64,000 nucleotides of DNA from Lepus europaeus (taxonomy: Eukaryota; Chordata; Mammalia; Lagomorpha; Leporidae), in NCBI RefSeq assembly GCF_033115175.1, contig NC_084827.1, positions 20,950,001-21,014,000 of the forward strand, read 5' to 3'. The position numbers were made by a program, and so were the translations under genes. Below, one piece after another: positions 12,100 to 23,258 of this stretch (its first letter is position 1; every line of letters starts with the position of its first letter). The notes beneath the pieces are model-generated. The model was not told where the DNA came from and did not search any database. It saw nothing but the letters and a program-made list of their open reading frames with translations.

Positions 12100-12290
12100 T
12101 CTTTGTGTTGTCCAGAGTTCCTCCTCTATATAAGAACACCAGTCTGCTGCCTTAGGGCCTATTCTAATGACCTCATCTTAACTTAATTACCTCTTTAAAG
12201 ACACTATTCCCAAATACACTCATATTTTGTGGTACTGGGGGTTAGAACTTCAACATATGAGTATTTATTTTTGGGGGAGAACATGATTCA
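12100..12290 (-). mobile_element. MaLR-type (MST/MLT-like) LTR fragment
   Basis: The reverse complement contains GTTGAAGTTCTAACCCCCAG, AAAGAGGTAATTAAGTTAA and GACTGGTGTTCTTATA in the order typical of MST/MLT solo LTRs. Both ends are truncated. Confidence 0.7.
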
Positions 12291-13110
12291 ACCCATGATA
12301 GCTAAGCATACCATTTTGCTTTTTACTTCCACATGGGTTTGATGAAGAATTATTATAATTTTGTCCTTTTGGTTTTCAGTTTCTGTTCTGATAAGTCACT
12401 TCATGCTAACTTTCGGTTTTCTAAAAGCAAAAATAAAATAAACCAAGTACCACTACCGTCACCAACAAAATCTAGAGGGAAGCAGTTGGTTGTGGTGTAA
12501 CTGTTGGTATTATATGTGTCTCAGAACCATTGCCTTTCTGCAAATTAAGACTGCTGATCCACAAATTAAATACATTAGTGACAAGAAATAACTCTCACAT
12601 TTCCATGTTTTATTCTATGTGGACATCCAATAACCAGCAAAAACTAATGTCCTGGTAAACATTTGCCTGGCAAAATGCTGAGATCCACTGGACCTCTTGT
12701 TCCTGCCTCATGCTTTTAATTCTTGAGCACTAATGGTTATCACACCAGTAAGTGTGTATAAGACATAATGAGACATAGTTCATTGTCAAACCAATAATTT
12801 TGTTGGTGGAGTTTGGAAGACTGTATCAGCTCACCTTGGCATGGAAGGAAGTTCTAGGTGTGAAAAAGATCATGTTTAAACAATCCCAGACTCAGTGCTT
12901 GGTGCTCAGTGAATGTCAATTTATTATTCTTTCATCAAAAAGTCTCAAGTTATTGTAGGTATAAACATGAAATGGGTTTTGTTTTTCAAAATTGTGGTCT
13001 ACCTCTGGGTAATAGGCTCCCTCTGAGCCATGGCGACAGAATTCCACAACTTTGACAACTTTGAAGACAAAACAGTTGTTAGAACACATGTTCAACCATG
13101 CTTTAAGATT
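12291..13110. other. Unassigned sequence, lower part of the COIL target block
   Basis: 12970-13110 was continuous with 14513 onward before the COIL insertion. The rest is unassigned. Confidence 0.45.
12885..12935 (+). repeat. MIR/L2-type 3' end
   Basis: CAGTGCTTGGTGCTCAGTGAAT is the usual 3' end motif of MIR. Confidence 0.45.
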
Positions 13111-13904
13111 CAGTTCTATTCAATTTTTTGTTATTTCATTTAATTGCTTCTGCTTCTGATAGCATTTCTGTTTGCAACACCAGACAAAGCCTCCCTCGCC
13201 CTCTCCCCCTTGCTCCGTTCCCTTTCAAGAAAGAAGGTCCTCACCTTTCCTTGACCCCATCCTCTTCCTAGGCTGGAGGGGAGAGTCGCGATGGAGGGAG
13301 GACCAGGAACTTACCTGCCACCACTTAAGTCAGAGTACTTCCAGCTGGCAGCAGGTGGCACCTGCGAGGACAGCCCTGGATGTGGGCGGCTGCTCCCTGG
13401 GAAGAGGCCAGCCATCTTGAAGAACCCTGCGGCCCCCCTGGGGAGTGCTCTTGGGCAGCAAGCACTGGTCCTCGGACTCTGAACTCAAGTCTGAACTAGA
13501 CGATGCTGTTCTGGTGGTCTTGCCCTGACTTGGACAGAGTAAGGCTAACGCCGCCTTTCGCAGGCAATTTGTTTGCAGTTGTATTTTTTGTAGAGGACTC
13601 TTCCTTTGCTAACTCAGTGGCAATTATCTCTGAGGAATTTCTGACCTCCAGAGTGACATTGCTGAGCCCATCACAGTTGGGTTCGTGACAAGACTCCAGC
13701 CCTGAGGAGGAACTGGGCTGTCTTTTGAAACAGTGCCTACACCAGCTTTCCTTGTGGCTTTCGCCAGGTTGTCTGCAGCAGGACCTTTGGAGTTCTACAG
13801 TTCTGGGTGGTCCAGTCTTTTACCATGTGCGCTTTAGGAGACTTGGAATTCCTGGTCTGCTTTTCATATCCACATTTCTCCTTTTTCCTTGGTGATTTCC
13901 TTTT

Positions 13905-13974
13905 GGTTTCTTCTTCATCATCCTCATCATGCCACAGGCTGATGGTTTCTTCTTCATCATCATGCCACAGGCTG
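13905..13974 (-). repeat. Tandem duplication inside the COIL retrocopy
   Basis: GGTTTCTTCTTCATCATC...CATGCCACAGGCTG occurs at 13905-13941 and again at 13944-13974, the second lacking 6 bases. It covers an acidic stretch of the coilin reading frame and arose after or during retroposition. Confidence 0.85.
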
Positions 13975-13991
13975 CTTTGTTCTTTCTCTTG

Positions 13992-14015
13992 TTTTTTTTT
14001 TTTTTTTTTTTTTTT
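13992..14015. repeat. (T)24 homopolymer in the COIL retrocopy
   Basis: On the minus strand this is an A run expanded within the lysine-rich region of the coilin frame. It is not a retroposition tail, because coilin sequence continues on both sides. Confidence 0.85.
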
Positions 14016-14512
14016 CCCTCATAGCCTGATCTGTGACTGCTTTTGTGTGCGGAACCAAGACCTTCTCATTATCATTACTGTTCTCTTGCCTTTTCCAATG
14101 CTTCTTTGAGTACTTGCAACCTATGTCACTGTCTTCATCCTCTTCCAACTTATATATGTCTGCTTCCGTGCTTTTCTATATAGATATATGAGTGCTATCA
14201 CCATTACTGACTATTGCAGAATCCTCAGCAACTCCTCTCTCTTCTAATTTAACTCTGACATAGTCATTGTCCCTCACCAGGCACACGCTCTCAGCGGGGG
14301 CAGGAGTCCCACACTCCAAGTAGAGGCCAAGGAGGCCCCGGAACTGAAGCTAAAGCACTTGTGGATGAGACCAATGAGATCCGTGATGATTTGGCATCGT
14401 TCCAGTTGACCAGAAGGCTGTACAGTGTGGCGTGGCTGGTGGTGGATAATCAAATTGAAACCAAAACCTAACCATGTCAGAAGCTGCCACCTTTCCAGTT
14501 CTATTCATTTTT

Positions 14513-15612
14513 AAGTATTGAACCTATCCTTTACCAAAATCTCTACCCACATTGCCGTCGATACAAGCACGTTCTTGCTGCTCCATGCGGGTAGTGGGGG
14601 GTGGCGGCAACAGTAGCACAGGTTGTTGCTGCCATTGCTGGGGGTGGTAGTGATGGCGGTGGTGGCTGTGATGGTGGTGGTGGTAGTGGCTGCGGTAATG
14701 GTGGTGGGGAGAGTAGCGGTGGTAGGAGCCAGAGCAGTGAGCCTGGCCTGGCTGAAATGGAGTGTGAGAAGGCACACCGTGGGTCTGGCTGAGGCACTCC
14801 CCCTTCACCCTGCCTCACTGTTTGTCCTCCAGTGCTGGGGTGGGAAGTGGCAGGCGATGCAGAGGCAGGGATCTCATTGTAGAATGGCTCACAGTGAGGT
14901 CGCAGTTACCACTCTTGGTCATTCTCTAACACTGACTGATCCTTTTCCGTCTGCCTTTTGTGGTGGCACCCAAATACAGGTTCTGTCTGAGATGCATCTG
15001 TTGGTTCATTGAAGGGTGCTGGGAGAGGCCTTGTGTTTGTGCCATCCCTCACCTGGTAGCTCTAGCTGGGACTCCACAGCTGCTGTGGCTGCAGCCCCCG
15101 CTGCAGGTGGCCGACTCCCCTCGCCTCTGGCTGTTTGTTTAGTGGAATAGAAATAAGTTAGTTCAGGATCACACACCTTCTGCAGTGCTTGCCCACCGGC
15201 ACTCAAGGATCCCCTCCCAGGCAGATCTCTCAGATTTAGCATCCTTCTCCGAAGCAAAAACTTGGCTAATCCAGTTCCCCATCTCCTCTTAGACAAGACA
15301 CTATCTGTAGCTGATGTCTGGTTGAAGAGGAGAATTTGGGGATCCACAGTCTTTCTGATTGACTTTCTTTGGCCTTCTGGAAGTCAAGGAAGAGGAGAGC
15401 CTCATTTCGATGAAGCTGTACACTCCCAAACTGAGGCCCCCTCCTCCCTCTCAGGTCTCCCCTCCTTAGTTCATTCAGAACGGTGGAAGCCCTGTGGGAT
15501 GGCGGCTTGCCCTTGATACCTGTGGCTTTGACCACAGCATGGAGATTTTCTGGCCCTCCTTTGCAGCAGTGGGTCTTACTTGCCAATTCTGCTGCTCAGA
15601 ACCTAAAGTTAC
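14513..15612 (-). other. Unidentified GC-richer block hosting the COIL insertion, possibly an older retrocopy
   Basis: The TSD shows that the COIL copy landed in older DNA running from here to about 12970-13110. This block is low in known repeats, richer in GC than its surroundings, and on the minus strand carries several broken open stretches. One reads a histidine-rich run then a proline-rich run (about 14540-14800); another spans 15266-15586. The frame shifts repeatedly, as in a decayed coding sequence. I do not recognise the parent. It could also be ordinary intergenic sequence with a GGT/ACC-rich tract at 14588-14730. Confidence 0.35.
14588..14730. repeat. GGT/GTG-rich low-complexity tract
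   Basis: Imperfect GGT, GGC and GTG units give glycine- or valine-rich frames on + and histidine- or proline-rich frames on the minus strand. The ORFs here follow from composition. Confidence 0.8.
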
Positions 15613-15663
15613 ACTAGTGCTTCAGGTTCCCCCCACCCACCCCAAGCAGAAATATAAAATGAA

Positions 15664-15972
15664 AGGGGCGAGGAGGATGTTTGGCAATTAGAATGATGTT
15701 GGGATGCCCACGTTCTATATCAGGGTGCCTGAATTCGAGTTCCAGCTCTGTCCCCAGTTCTAGCCCCCTTCTAAAGCACACCCTGGGAGGCAGCAGATAA
15801 TGGCTCAAGTCCTTGGGTCCCTGCCACTCATGTGGGAGACCTAGACTGAATTGCCAGCTTCTGACTTTGGCATGGCCCAGCCTGGGCCATTGCAGGCATT
15901 TGGAGTTGGTCATCTGGGGAGTGAACCAGCAAATAGGAGTTCTTTCTGTGTGTCAGCCTCAAATAAAAAAGG
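15664..15972 (+). repeat. Old CSINE
   Basis: Diverged head, GAATTCGAGTTCCAG in place of the B box, tail CCTCAAATAAAAAAGG. Confidence 0.75.
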
Positions 15973-16184
15973 AAAAGGAAAAGAAAATGTATTGAGAAAG
16001 GAAGGGACTAGGTCTCAAGAAATAGTTTGGCTAAAGAAAGTATAATACTGTATTTTATAGGGCTGGGACTACAGCTACATCTGGTAATGTTCCAAATACA
16101 TCAGGGCTGGTGGCTGCTTAGGTAACTTCTTCATTTACTGGGTGCTCAAGGCTGAGATTTGTGTCTTCACAATGTCGTTCAAGG

Positions 16185-16300
16185 GATGGGTTGTTATCAA
16201 TTTTATCCATTCTATGGATGAGGAAATTGATGTTCAGAGAAGTGAAGTGGTTTCCAAATTGAGCAAACTTCTTAAGCAACAGCATCAGGACTCAAATATT
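16185..16300 (-). repeat. MIR SINE relic
   Basis: GATGAGGAAATTGATGTTCAG followed by AGAAGTGAAGTGG is a diverged reverse MIR core. Confidence 0.65.
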
Positions 16301-16304
16301 CTCA

Positions 16305-16515
16305 TTTCTTTTTATTATTACAGGGAGAACAGATTTCATGTATTTCATAGATACAATTCTAAGACTATAATGATATTTCCCTCCCTCCCTCTTCCTTCCT
16401 TCCTTGCTTATTTCTTCTTTTATTTTTTGTGATAACATACTTTCAATTGACTTTATAATCATAGGCTTAAGGCTCCACTACATGTATTGTACAACAGGTA
16501 AAAGTAGGAAGAATA
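16305..16515 (-). mobile_element. L1 3' UTR fragment
   Basis: The run from the ATACAATTCTAAGACTATAATG motif through a CCCTCCCTCCCTCTTCC polypyrimidine tract is the reverse complement of the L1 tail seen on + at 39965-40060. It represents only the 3' UTR. Confidence 0.65.
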
Positions 16516-16679
16516 TTCTCATCTCATCATTGGAATGAGGCACAAGCACTTTCCCTAAAAGTGTACGAGAGCTCGTAGGGGTGGTGACAGACAGCCCCAA
16601 GCACATGAACCCAAGGCGTGGATCTCTTTCCAGGTCCTTGTGCCTGCTTTCCTCTTGTGACTTCTCTTCCCCCATTGGG

Positions 16680-17290
16680 TTCTGTTCTTATTTTACAGTC
16701 AAGTTTAGGTATAATTTTCATATAGTAAAATTCTCCCTTTTTTGGTGTACAGTTAAAGGAGTTTTGACAAATGTGTACATTTACATAACCATGTCTAAAG
16801 CTCCACAAAGGACCAGTACTCCTTTGTAGTCAACCTCCTTCTCCCCACCAAGTTCTCTCCCTATAAGTTGCCTTTCCACATTGTCTTTTTTTAATTTAAG
16901 GTTTATTTGTTTGAAAGGCAGAGATACATACAGAGAGGGAGAGACAGAGGGATCTTCTATCTGCTGGTTTACTCCCCAAGTGGCTGCAACAGCCAAGTCT
17001 CGCCGGGCCAAAGCCAGGAGTCAGGAGCTTCCCTGATCTCCCACGTGTGAGCAGGGGCTCAAGTGCTTGGGCCATCTTCTGCTGCTTTCTCAGGCACATT
17101 AGCAGGAGGCTGGATTGGAAGTGGAGCAGCAGGGGTTCTGAAACCAGTGCTCACAGGGATGCAGAGAGCGGCTTAAGGTGCTGTGCCACAATGCTGCGTC
17201 TTCCACACTGTCTTATAGATGGAGTAAGATAGTAAGTCACCTTCTTGTGTCTAGATTTTTTTCTCCTTTGCATTATAATATCAGAGTTTC
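16680..17290 (+). mobile_element. Probable ancient L1M fragment, split by a SINE
   Basis: GGTGTACAGTTAAAGGAGTTTTGACAAATG and the text around it resemble a common L1M-type segment. It resumes after the SINE at 16888-17200. Divergence makes the family call weak. Confidence 0.4.
16888..17200 (-). repeat. CSINE
   Basis: TSD TTCCACATTGTCTT (16874-16887) and TTCCACACTGTCTT (17201-17214), one mismatch. Confidence 0.88.
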
Positions 17291-17522
17291 TGATTTTTTT
17301 GTGCCAGAATCCATTTAGTCTCTTGAGTCACAAAACTTCTTTCTTGGGATTAAGCTTACAAATGCTTAAGATAAAATATAGAACATTATACAATAAAATT
17401 ATGTTATAATATTAAAAGAACTAACTTGTGATCTACTAATATAGGTACTCCATAGTAATACACTAAATAAATTCAAGCAGTAGGTATAGCAACTACTAGG
17501 ATAGCAAAGTAATTATAAGAGA

Positions 17523-17854
17523 GGACTGACATTGTGGCACAGTGGGTTAAGCTGTCACTTGCAATGCCAGCATCCCATATGAGATGAGAACTGGTTCCAG
17601 TCCTGGCTGCTCCATTTCTTATCCAGCTCCCTGCTGATGTGCCTGGGAAGGCATCAGAGGATGGACCAAGTCCTTGGGCCCCTGCACCCCTATGGGAGAC
17701 CCGGATGGAATTTGAGGCTCCTGGTTTCAGTCTGGCCTAGCCAAGGGAGTGAATCAGCAGACTGAAGATATTTCTCTGTCTCTCCCTCTCTTTCTCTGTG
17801 TGTGTAAATCTGCTTTTCAAATAAACAAATGCATCTTTATTTTTTTTAAAAAGA
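17523..17854 (+). repeat. CSINE
   Basis: Head GACATTGTGGCACAGTGGG, GGTTCCAGTCC B-box variant, tail TTTCAAATAAACAAATG. Confidence 0.85.
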
Positions 17855-18017
17855 AGTTACGAGAATATATAGTATTTTGAGGTGTCTGCAACAACTGTAA
17901 TAAAATATGCAACACTGGTGATTTTTATTGGGGAGAGTCAGTTACTGCTCATATTGCCGTGTTTTGATGCTTACAATTAATAGTGAAAGGAAATTCTACT
18001 CAAACAAAAGACAGCAC

Positions 18018-18328
18018 GTGGCCAGCGCTGCTGCTCAATAGGCTAATCCTCCGCCTTGCGGCACCAGCACCCCGGGTTCTAGTCCTGGTCGGGGCGCCAG
18101 ATTCTATCCCAGTTGCTCCTCTTCCAGTCCAGCTCTCTGCTGCGGCCCGGGAGTGCAGTGGAGGATGGCCCAAGTGCTTGGGCCCTGCACCCCATGGGAG
18201 ACCAGGAGAAGCACCTGGCTCCTGGCTTTGGATCAGTGTGGTGCGCCAGCCGCAGCGGCCATTGTGGGTTAACCAATGGACAAGAAAGACCTTTCTCTCT
18301 GTCTCTCTCTCTCACTGTCCACTCTGTC

Positions 18329-18373
<45 letters not shown>
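18018..18373 (+). repeat. Young CSINE with (A)42 tail
   Basis: Perfect TSD AAAAGACAGCAC at 18006-18017 and 18370-18381. The uninterrupted A tail at 18332-18373 is the longest here. Confidence 0.93.
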
Positions 18374-18375
<2 letters not shown>

Positions 18376-18381
18376 CAGCAC

Positions 18382-19838
18382 AAAGAAAAATTGAAAGGTT
18401 TCTCTCATCTAGATCATAGACTCCCCAAACCCTAGATCCTTTGGGGCTTCACGTGCTCCTGGTTAAAAATTCCCATTTCTAGGGCCTCGTCATCACCTAC
18501 AACCAGTCTATAAAGGCATGGGGAGCTGGCTACAGGACAGTTCTCAGGGCCTGGCCTGGCAGTGGCCCGTGTCCCTCATGCTCTTGTTCTGTTAGAGAGA
18601 ACTTAGTCTTAGGGCTCCACCTACCTGTAAGAGAGATTAGGCAACCTAGTCAGCTGTGTCCCCAGAGGTAGGTGAGTGAATTTTGGTGGTTATCTCATAG
18701 ACTCTGTCACACTAATCTTACTCAGTTTAACCCTCTACTGCCTGATATGATAATCTCATAGGAGGACAAAAGCATGGCTTTGAAAAGTTTAATGATAGCA
18801 TCACTTGGGTAGTAGGTCTGAGACTCAGGACAAAATCTGGGTCTTCTCACCCCAAATCCTACACTTTTTGCAAGATATTTTGGTATCTTTGATGCCATGA
18901 GTTTGAAGGAACTCTACAAAGATCTCCTTGCATGAAAATATTGCTCCCTTGTCTAAGGGTCCCTTGCACTTGTCGTTTAATGCTCTCTGATGGCTCTTTG
19001 AAATGCTAATACTTTTATCTTTGAATCTGCGTTTTGTAAGTAAAGTCTGATGGAACAGTGGGGCATTTGCTGGACAGAGTGGAGCCTTGGCTCCCATGAA
19101 CCTCCCCAGACAAATTCTCCTGTTGTCAGCTCTCTGCCCCGGTTCCCTGGGTCCACCCTACCTCATCGTCCCCAGTCTCACCCAGCCAGGTCACCTCAGC
19201 AGAGGAAGGAAACCTTCATTCTGTTGTCCCCCTGCTCAAGTCCTAGACACAGGTGCAAGAATGGTTGGAGACAGGTGCAAGCCCTACAGTGTCTCAGGAA
19301 AGGACAAATTAGCAGCTATCTTCACCAGGCTGACAGCACCGTGGCATATTTGGTAGGGATCTCATGAACACACCCACTCCATATACGGAATCATACATTG
19401 GCAGGGACATTCTAATCCTTTGGGGATGCTTGTCTCCCATGATCTGGGGTGATGAGTGTGGGCCCTAAATTTTCATTTTGCACTGGGCCCTGCACATTGC
19501 ACCGGAGGCTCTGCTGGAGGGTCTTTGCCAGCACAGACCACTGAGGCATTGCCATTGTGTTTTCTTTCAACACATGGATTTACCCAGAAAGCATGGAAGG
19601 AAACTGGTGATTTATTTACCTGTCATCTGCTACCACATTAGCATGGGTCAGTGTGTAGTTTTGCTAATTTTGATCAAAGAAGTCATTTCAGAGTGTCTTA
19701 CCCTGAGGAAAACCAGAGCTGACAGGTTTCTGCAAGTGAACTCATAACAAATTCTCAGCATGGGCCCAAGAGCAAAGTTCAAGCAGTGTGGCTAGAAGAA
19801 GATCCTGGCCAGGACAGGGAGACAAGCAACACACGTGA
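18382..19838. other. Unassigned intergenic sequence, repeat-poor
   Basis: A 1.45 kb gap between SINEs without recognisable gene or repeat, one of the longest in the intergenic part. Confidence 0.5.
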
Positions 19839-20128
19839 AGGGGGCAGGCATTGTGGCACAGTGGTTTAAGCCAATGCTTGTTACACCAGCATCCCATATC
19901 CAAGTGTCGGTTTGAGTCCTGGCTGCTCCACTGCTGATCCAGCTCCCTACTAATGCACATGGGAAAGTAGTAGAAGAGGGCCTAAGTGTTTGGTCCCCTG
20001 CCCCCCACATGGGAGACCTGGATGGAGTTCTGGGCACCTAGACGTTGCAGCCAGCTGGGGAGTGAACTGGTAGATGGAAGGTATCTCTCTCTGTCTCTCT
20101 CTCTCTGTCTCTCTCTCTATCTTTAAAA
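19839..20128 (+). repeat. CSINE
   Basis: Head GGGGGCAGGCATTGTGGCAC, B box GGTTTGAGTCC, CT-rich region, short A tail. Flanks ACACACGTGAA/AAACACATGAA. Confidence 0.85.
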
Positions 20129-20236
20129 CACATGAAATGCCTCAGGCATACTGTAAGAGAGGAGGAATCAAGGAAAGGGGATAGTCAGACAGTTCTCCTT
20201 TACCTCACAGGTTTGCTTGTGTTGGCCTTCTCTCTA

Positions 20237-20237
20237 A

Positions 20238-20293
<56 letters not shown>

Positions 20294-20294
20294 T
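20237..20294. repeat. (TA)n microsatellite with TATG/TACA breaks
   Basis: About 58 bases of alternating TA joined to the tail of the SINE that follows. Confidence 0.95.
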
Positions 20295-20586
20295 GAGAAG
20301 CAGATGCAGAGATAGATAGGTAGAGAGATAGACAGGTAGAGATCTCATTCATTGGTTCCCTCTTTAAATGCCTGCAATGGCTAAAGCCTGGAACCAGGAA
20401 CTCAGTTCAGGTCTCTCACATGGGTGGTGGGTACACAGCCACTCAGGGCATCACCTGCTCCCTCCCAGAGTGCGCATTAGTGGGAAGCTTGAATTGGGAG
20501 CCAGAGCCAGGACTCAAATCCAGGTGCTCTGATATGAGAAGAAAGTGTAGTAACCAGTGGCTAAACCACTAGACCAAATGTCCATC
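20294..20586 (-). repeat. Old CSINE
   Basis: GAGAAGCAGATGCAGAGATAG to ACTAGACCAAATGTCC; older subfamily end. Confidence 0.75.
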
Positions 20587-20889
20587 CCTGCAAAGATCCT
20601 TAATCTTGTGGCAAATAGCAACAGGAAGCTGGGGGCTTCCTATGTTCAAATCTGTAATTTTTAGTATACAAACATTTGGTAATTTTGAATATTCTTTTAT
20701 GAGAAGTAGTTGTAGCCCTGCCTTATACAGCCTCTCACAAAAAATGGTGCTGGGTGACTTATGGACACTTGTTGAAGACTTCTGGTATTTTCCTTCCTCA
20801 CCGCTGGAGGACTAGAAATTGAAACTAGAAGTCATAGTTGTTACACCACTATTCAAAACTGCGATCTTACTTCCTTTCCCACAGCAAAA

Positions 20890-21325
20890 GGCTGGATGTT
20901 GTAAGTTGAACTATGTTCCTTCTCCCCACACCAAATTTATATGTCAAGGTCCCAACCCCCACAACCTCAAAATGTGGTGTTATTTGGAAGCAGGGTCATT
21001 GCAGAGGAGTTCTATACTTAAGATGGGGTCATACTGGAGTAGAGGAAGCCTCAAGTTCAGAAAGAAGGAGAAATTTGGATACAAAGATGCACACAGGGGA
21101 ACATGATGTGAAGATTGGGATTGTGCACCAGCAAGCCAAGGGAACTCAGAGAAAGGCCTGGGACAGATCCTCCCCCAGTGCCGTCAGAGAGGGAATGGCT
21201 GCGCTGAGACCTTGATTTTCTACTTCCTGCCTCCAGAAATAGGAGACAGGAAAATTCTGTTGCTTAACTCACTCACTTTGTGATCCTTTGTAATGCATCC
21301 CCAGAAAACTCAGATAGTAAGTGAA
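20890..21325 (+). mobile_element. MLT1/MST-type solo LTR
   Basis: Starting at about TGTTGTAAGTTGAACTATG, the sequence runs through the conserved 'CCCAACCCCCACAACCTCAAAATGTGG' order, the middle block and a CTGCCTCCAGAAATA-type 3' part. About 435 bases, near full length. No internal region is attached. Confidence 0.75.
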
Positions 21326-21510
21326 AGTATGGCTTACAGCTTTAAAATAAAAAGTCCTATTTCATAAAGATTCTTCACTTTATTAAGAAGTAACAGATTC
21401 TAACACAAGCAACAGAAAGGATGTGTGACTAATGTACAGCGATTTCAAGCAGGTAAGCAGCTGGCAAATGACATAAAGAACCTCAAGTCCTTCTATTTTA
21501 GTTATAACTG

Positions 21511-21818
21511 TTTAAAAAGATTATTTATTTGGGAGGGGTAGGGAGAGTGGTTGAGTTAGTGCTGATTCATGCCCCAAATGCCTGCAATGGTTGAGGATGG
21601 GCCAGGAAGAACCCAGGAGCCGGGAACTCCATCCTGTTCTCTCACGTCAGTGTCAGGGATCCAAATATCTGAGCCACCACCTGCTGCCTTTCAGGGTGAA
21701 CTTTGGGCAGGAAGCTGAACTGGGAGGGGGAGCTGGGACTCGAATGAAGGCGCTTCATCTAATATGGCATATGGGCAGCCTAAACAATGTCTCAACTGAT
21801 GTACCAAATGTCCTATCC
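21511..21818 (-). repeat. Old CSINE
   Basis: TTAAAAAGATTATTTATTTGG tail to GATGTACCAAATGTCC head. Confidence 0.75.
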
Positions 21819-22244
21819 ATACAGCTCAAGGAGTCCCAGAATCCTGTGTCTGAAAGGGACAAAGAAGTACAGCATGCCCAGTCTTGTCTCTGTTTATTTC
21901 TACTAGAAAACAGGTCTATTTTTTTTTTCTTATGGAGTTATATGTTTCCCATGAAAAAAATTCTCCGATCCTTATAAGGAATTTCTTCTTGCTGGTCATT
22001 TTGACTTGAGTATCCCATAATCTCCAATTTATGCCTACTTCCTCCCTTCAGGAATTTGAGGCAATTTGATACCTTTTTCTTTCTCTTCAGTCTGGGGCAT
22101 CATAGTTGTATCAATGGGTGGATTAATACAATGTTTGTTAAACAATTCACATGGACCAATGTGACTCTCCTTGACATAAAACCTTGTGATAATTATAGAT
22201 GTCTTGATATTTTACTTAATTAAATTGCATTAAATCATAGGTGG

Positions 22245-22716
22245 TGTCTCTAAAAAAGTTCATGGAAATGTGTATTATAAAAAAAACTATGGGCCGGCGC
22301 TGCAGCTCAACAGGCTAATCCTCCGCCTGCGGTGCCGGCACACCAGGTTCTAGTCCCAGTCGGGGCGCCGGTTCTGTCCCGGTTGCCCCTCTTCCAAGCC
22401 AGCTCTCTACTGTGGCCTGGGAGTGCAGTGGAGGATGGCCCAAGTCCTTGGGCCCTGCACCCACATGGGAGACCAGGAGAAGCACCTGGCTCCTGGCTTC
22501 GGATCAGCGCGGTGTGCCGGCCACAGCGGCCATTGGAGGGTGAACCAACGGCAAAGGAAGACCTTTCTCTCTGTCTCTCTCTCTCTCACTGTCCACTCTG
22601 CCTGTAAAACAAAACAAAACAAAACAAAGAACATATTTCAAAAGGAATTTTTTGCATCAAAAGAAAGTCATCTTTTAATTCCATCTTGCCATAAACTTGT
22701 CCAAGTCCCCTATATA
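22245..22716. mobile_element. Mariner-like miniature element, split by a CSINE
   Basis: The left end (CTAAAAAAGTTCATGGAAATG, about 22251) and the right end (CATAAACTTGTCCAAG, about 22690-22707) are imperfect inverted repeats. A CSINE occupies 22291-22628. Removing it leaves about 130 bases, like the copy at 63068-63190. Confidence 0.6.
22291..22628 (+). repeat. Young CSINE inside a mariner-like miniature element
   Basis: Head GGGCCGGCGCTGCAGCTC, B box GGTTCTAGTCCC, tail CTGCCTGTAAAACAAAAC. Confidence 0.9.
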
Positions 22717-22896
22717 TTGAGACAAATAAAATAGGAGAATTCAGGGTGAGAAAGTGAGATGCATGAAGCATCCACATTTTCCAGTTCATGTAGATTTTCA
22801 TTTGAAGATTGGCCTTTTTCACTGGAAGCTGTAGAGATTCTGGCCACAGTTGAGCAATAATGATAACTGAAGATCATTGATAAAAGTAGGACACAA

Positions 22897-23228
22897 GCTG
22901 GCACTGCGGCTCACTAGGCTAATCCTCCACCTGCCGCGCCGGCACACCAAGTTCTAGTCCTGTTTGGGGCGCTGGATTCTGTCCCGGTGGCTCCTCTTCC
23001 AGTCCAGCTCTCTGCTGTGGCCCGGGAGTGCAGTGGAGGATGGCCCAGGTCCTTGGGTCCTGCACCCGCATGGGAGACCAGGAGGAAGCACCTGGCTCCT
23101 GGCTTTGGATTGGCGCAGCGCCATAGCAGCCACTTGGGGGTGAACCAATGGAAAAGGAAGACCTTTCTCTCTGTCTCTCTCACTGTCTACTCTGCCTGTC
23201 AGAAAAATAAAATAAAAAAAAAAATAAA
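22897..23228 (+). repeat. Young CSINE
   Basis: TSD AAAAGTAGGACACAA (22882-22896) and AAAAGTAGGACACCAA (23229-23244). Faces the minus-strand copy at 23259-23605. Confidence 0.92.
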
Positions 23229-23258
23229 AAAAGTAGGACACCAAGGAGTTAGATTCTT

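Larger units (their letters stand above)
13129..14495 (-). pseudogene. COIL: 3'-truncated processed retrocopy of coilin
   Basis: Read on the minus strand, the sequence follows coilin, the Cajal-body scaffold protein, from its first codon through the lysine-rich, serine-rich and RG-box regions. The clearest block is 13960-14148, which keeps CKYSKKHWK, NEKVL and KAVTDQ. The start codon has become GTG at 14490. There are no introns, several frameshifts and many stops, so it is dead. It is flanked by a near-perfect TSD (CAGTTCTATTCATTTTT at 14496-14512 and at 13111-13128), proving L1-style retroposition. The copy ends inside the coding sequence at an A-rich spot just after the RG box, so the C-terminal Tudor-like domain is absent. 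Reverse transcription was probably primed internally. Confidence 0.85.

Noticed and set aside
14623-15012. 129-codon + frame in the GGT-rich tract
   Set aside because: Its first part is simple-repeat translation and there is no recognisable domain. The other strand looks more like decayed coding sequence.
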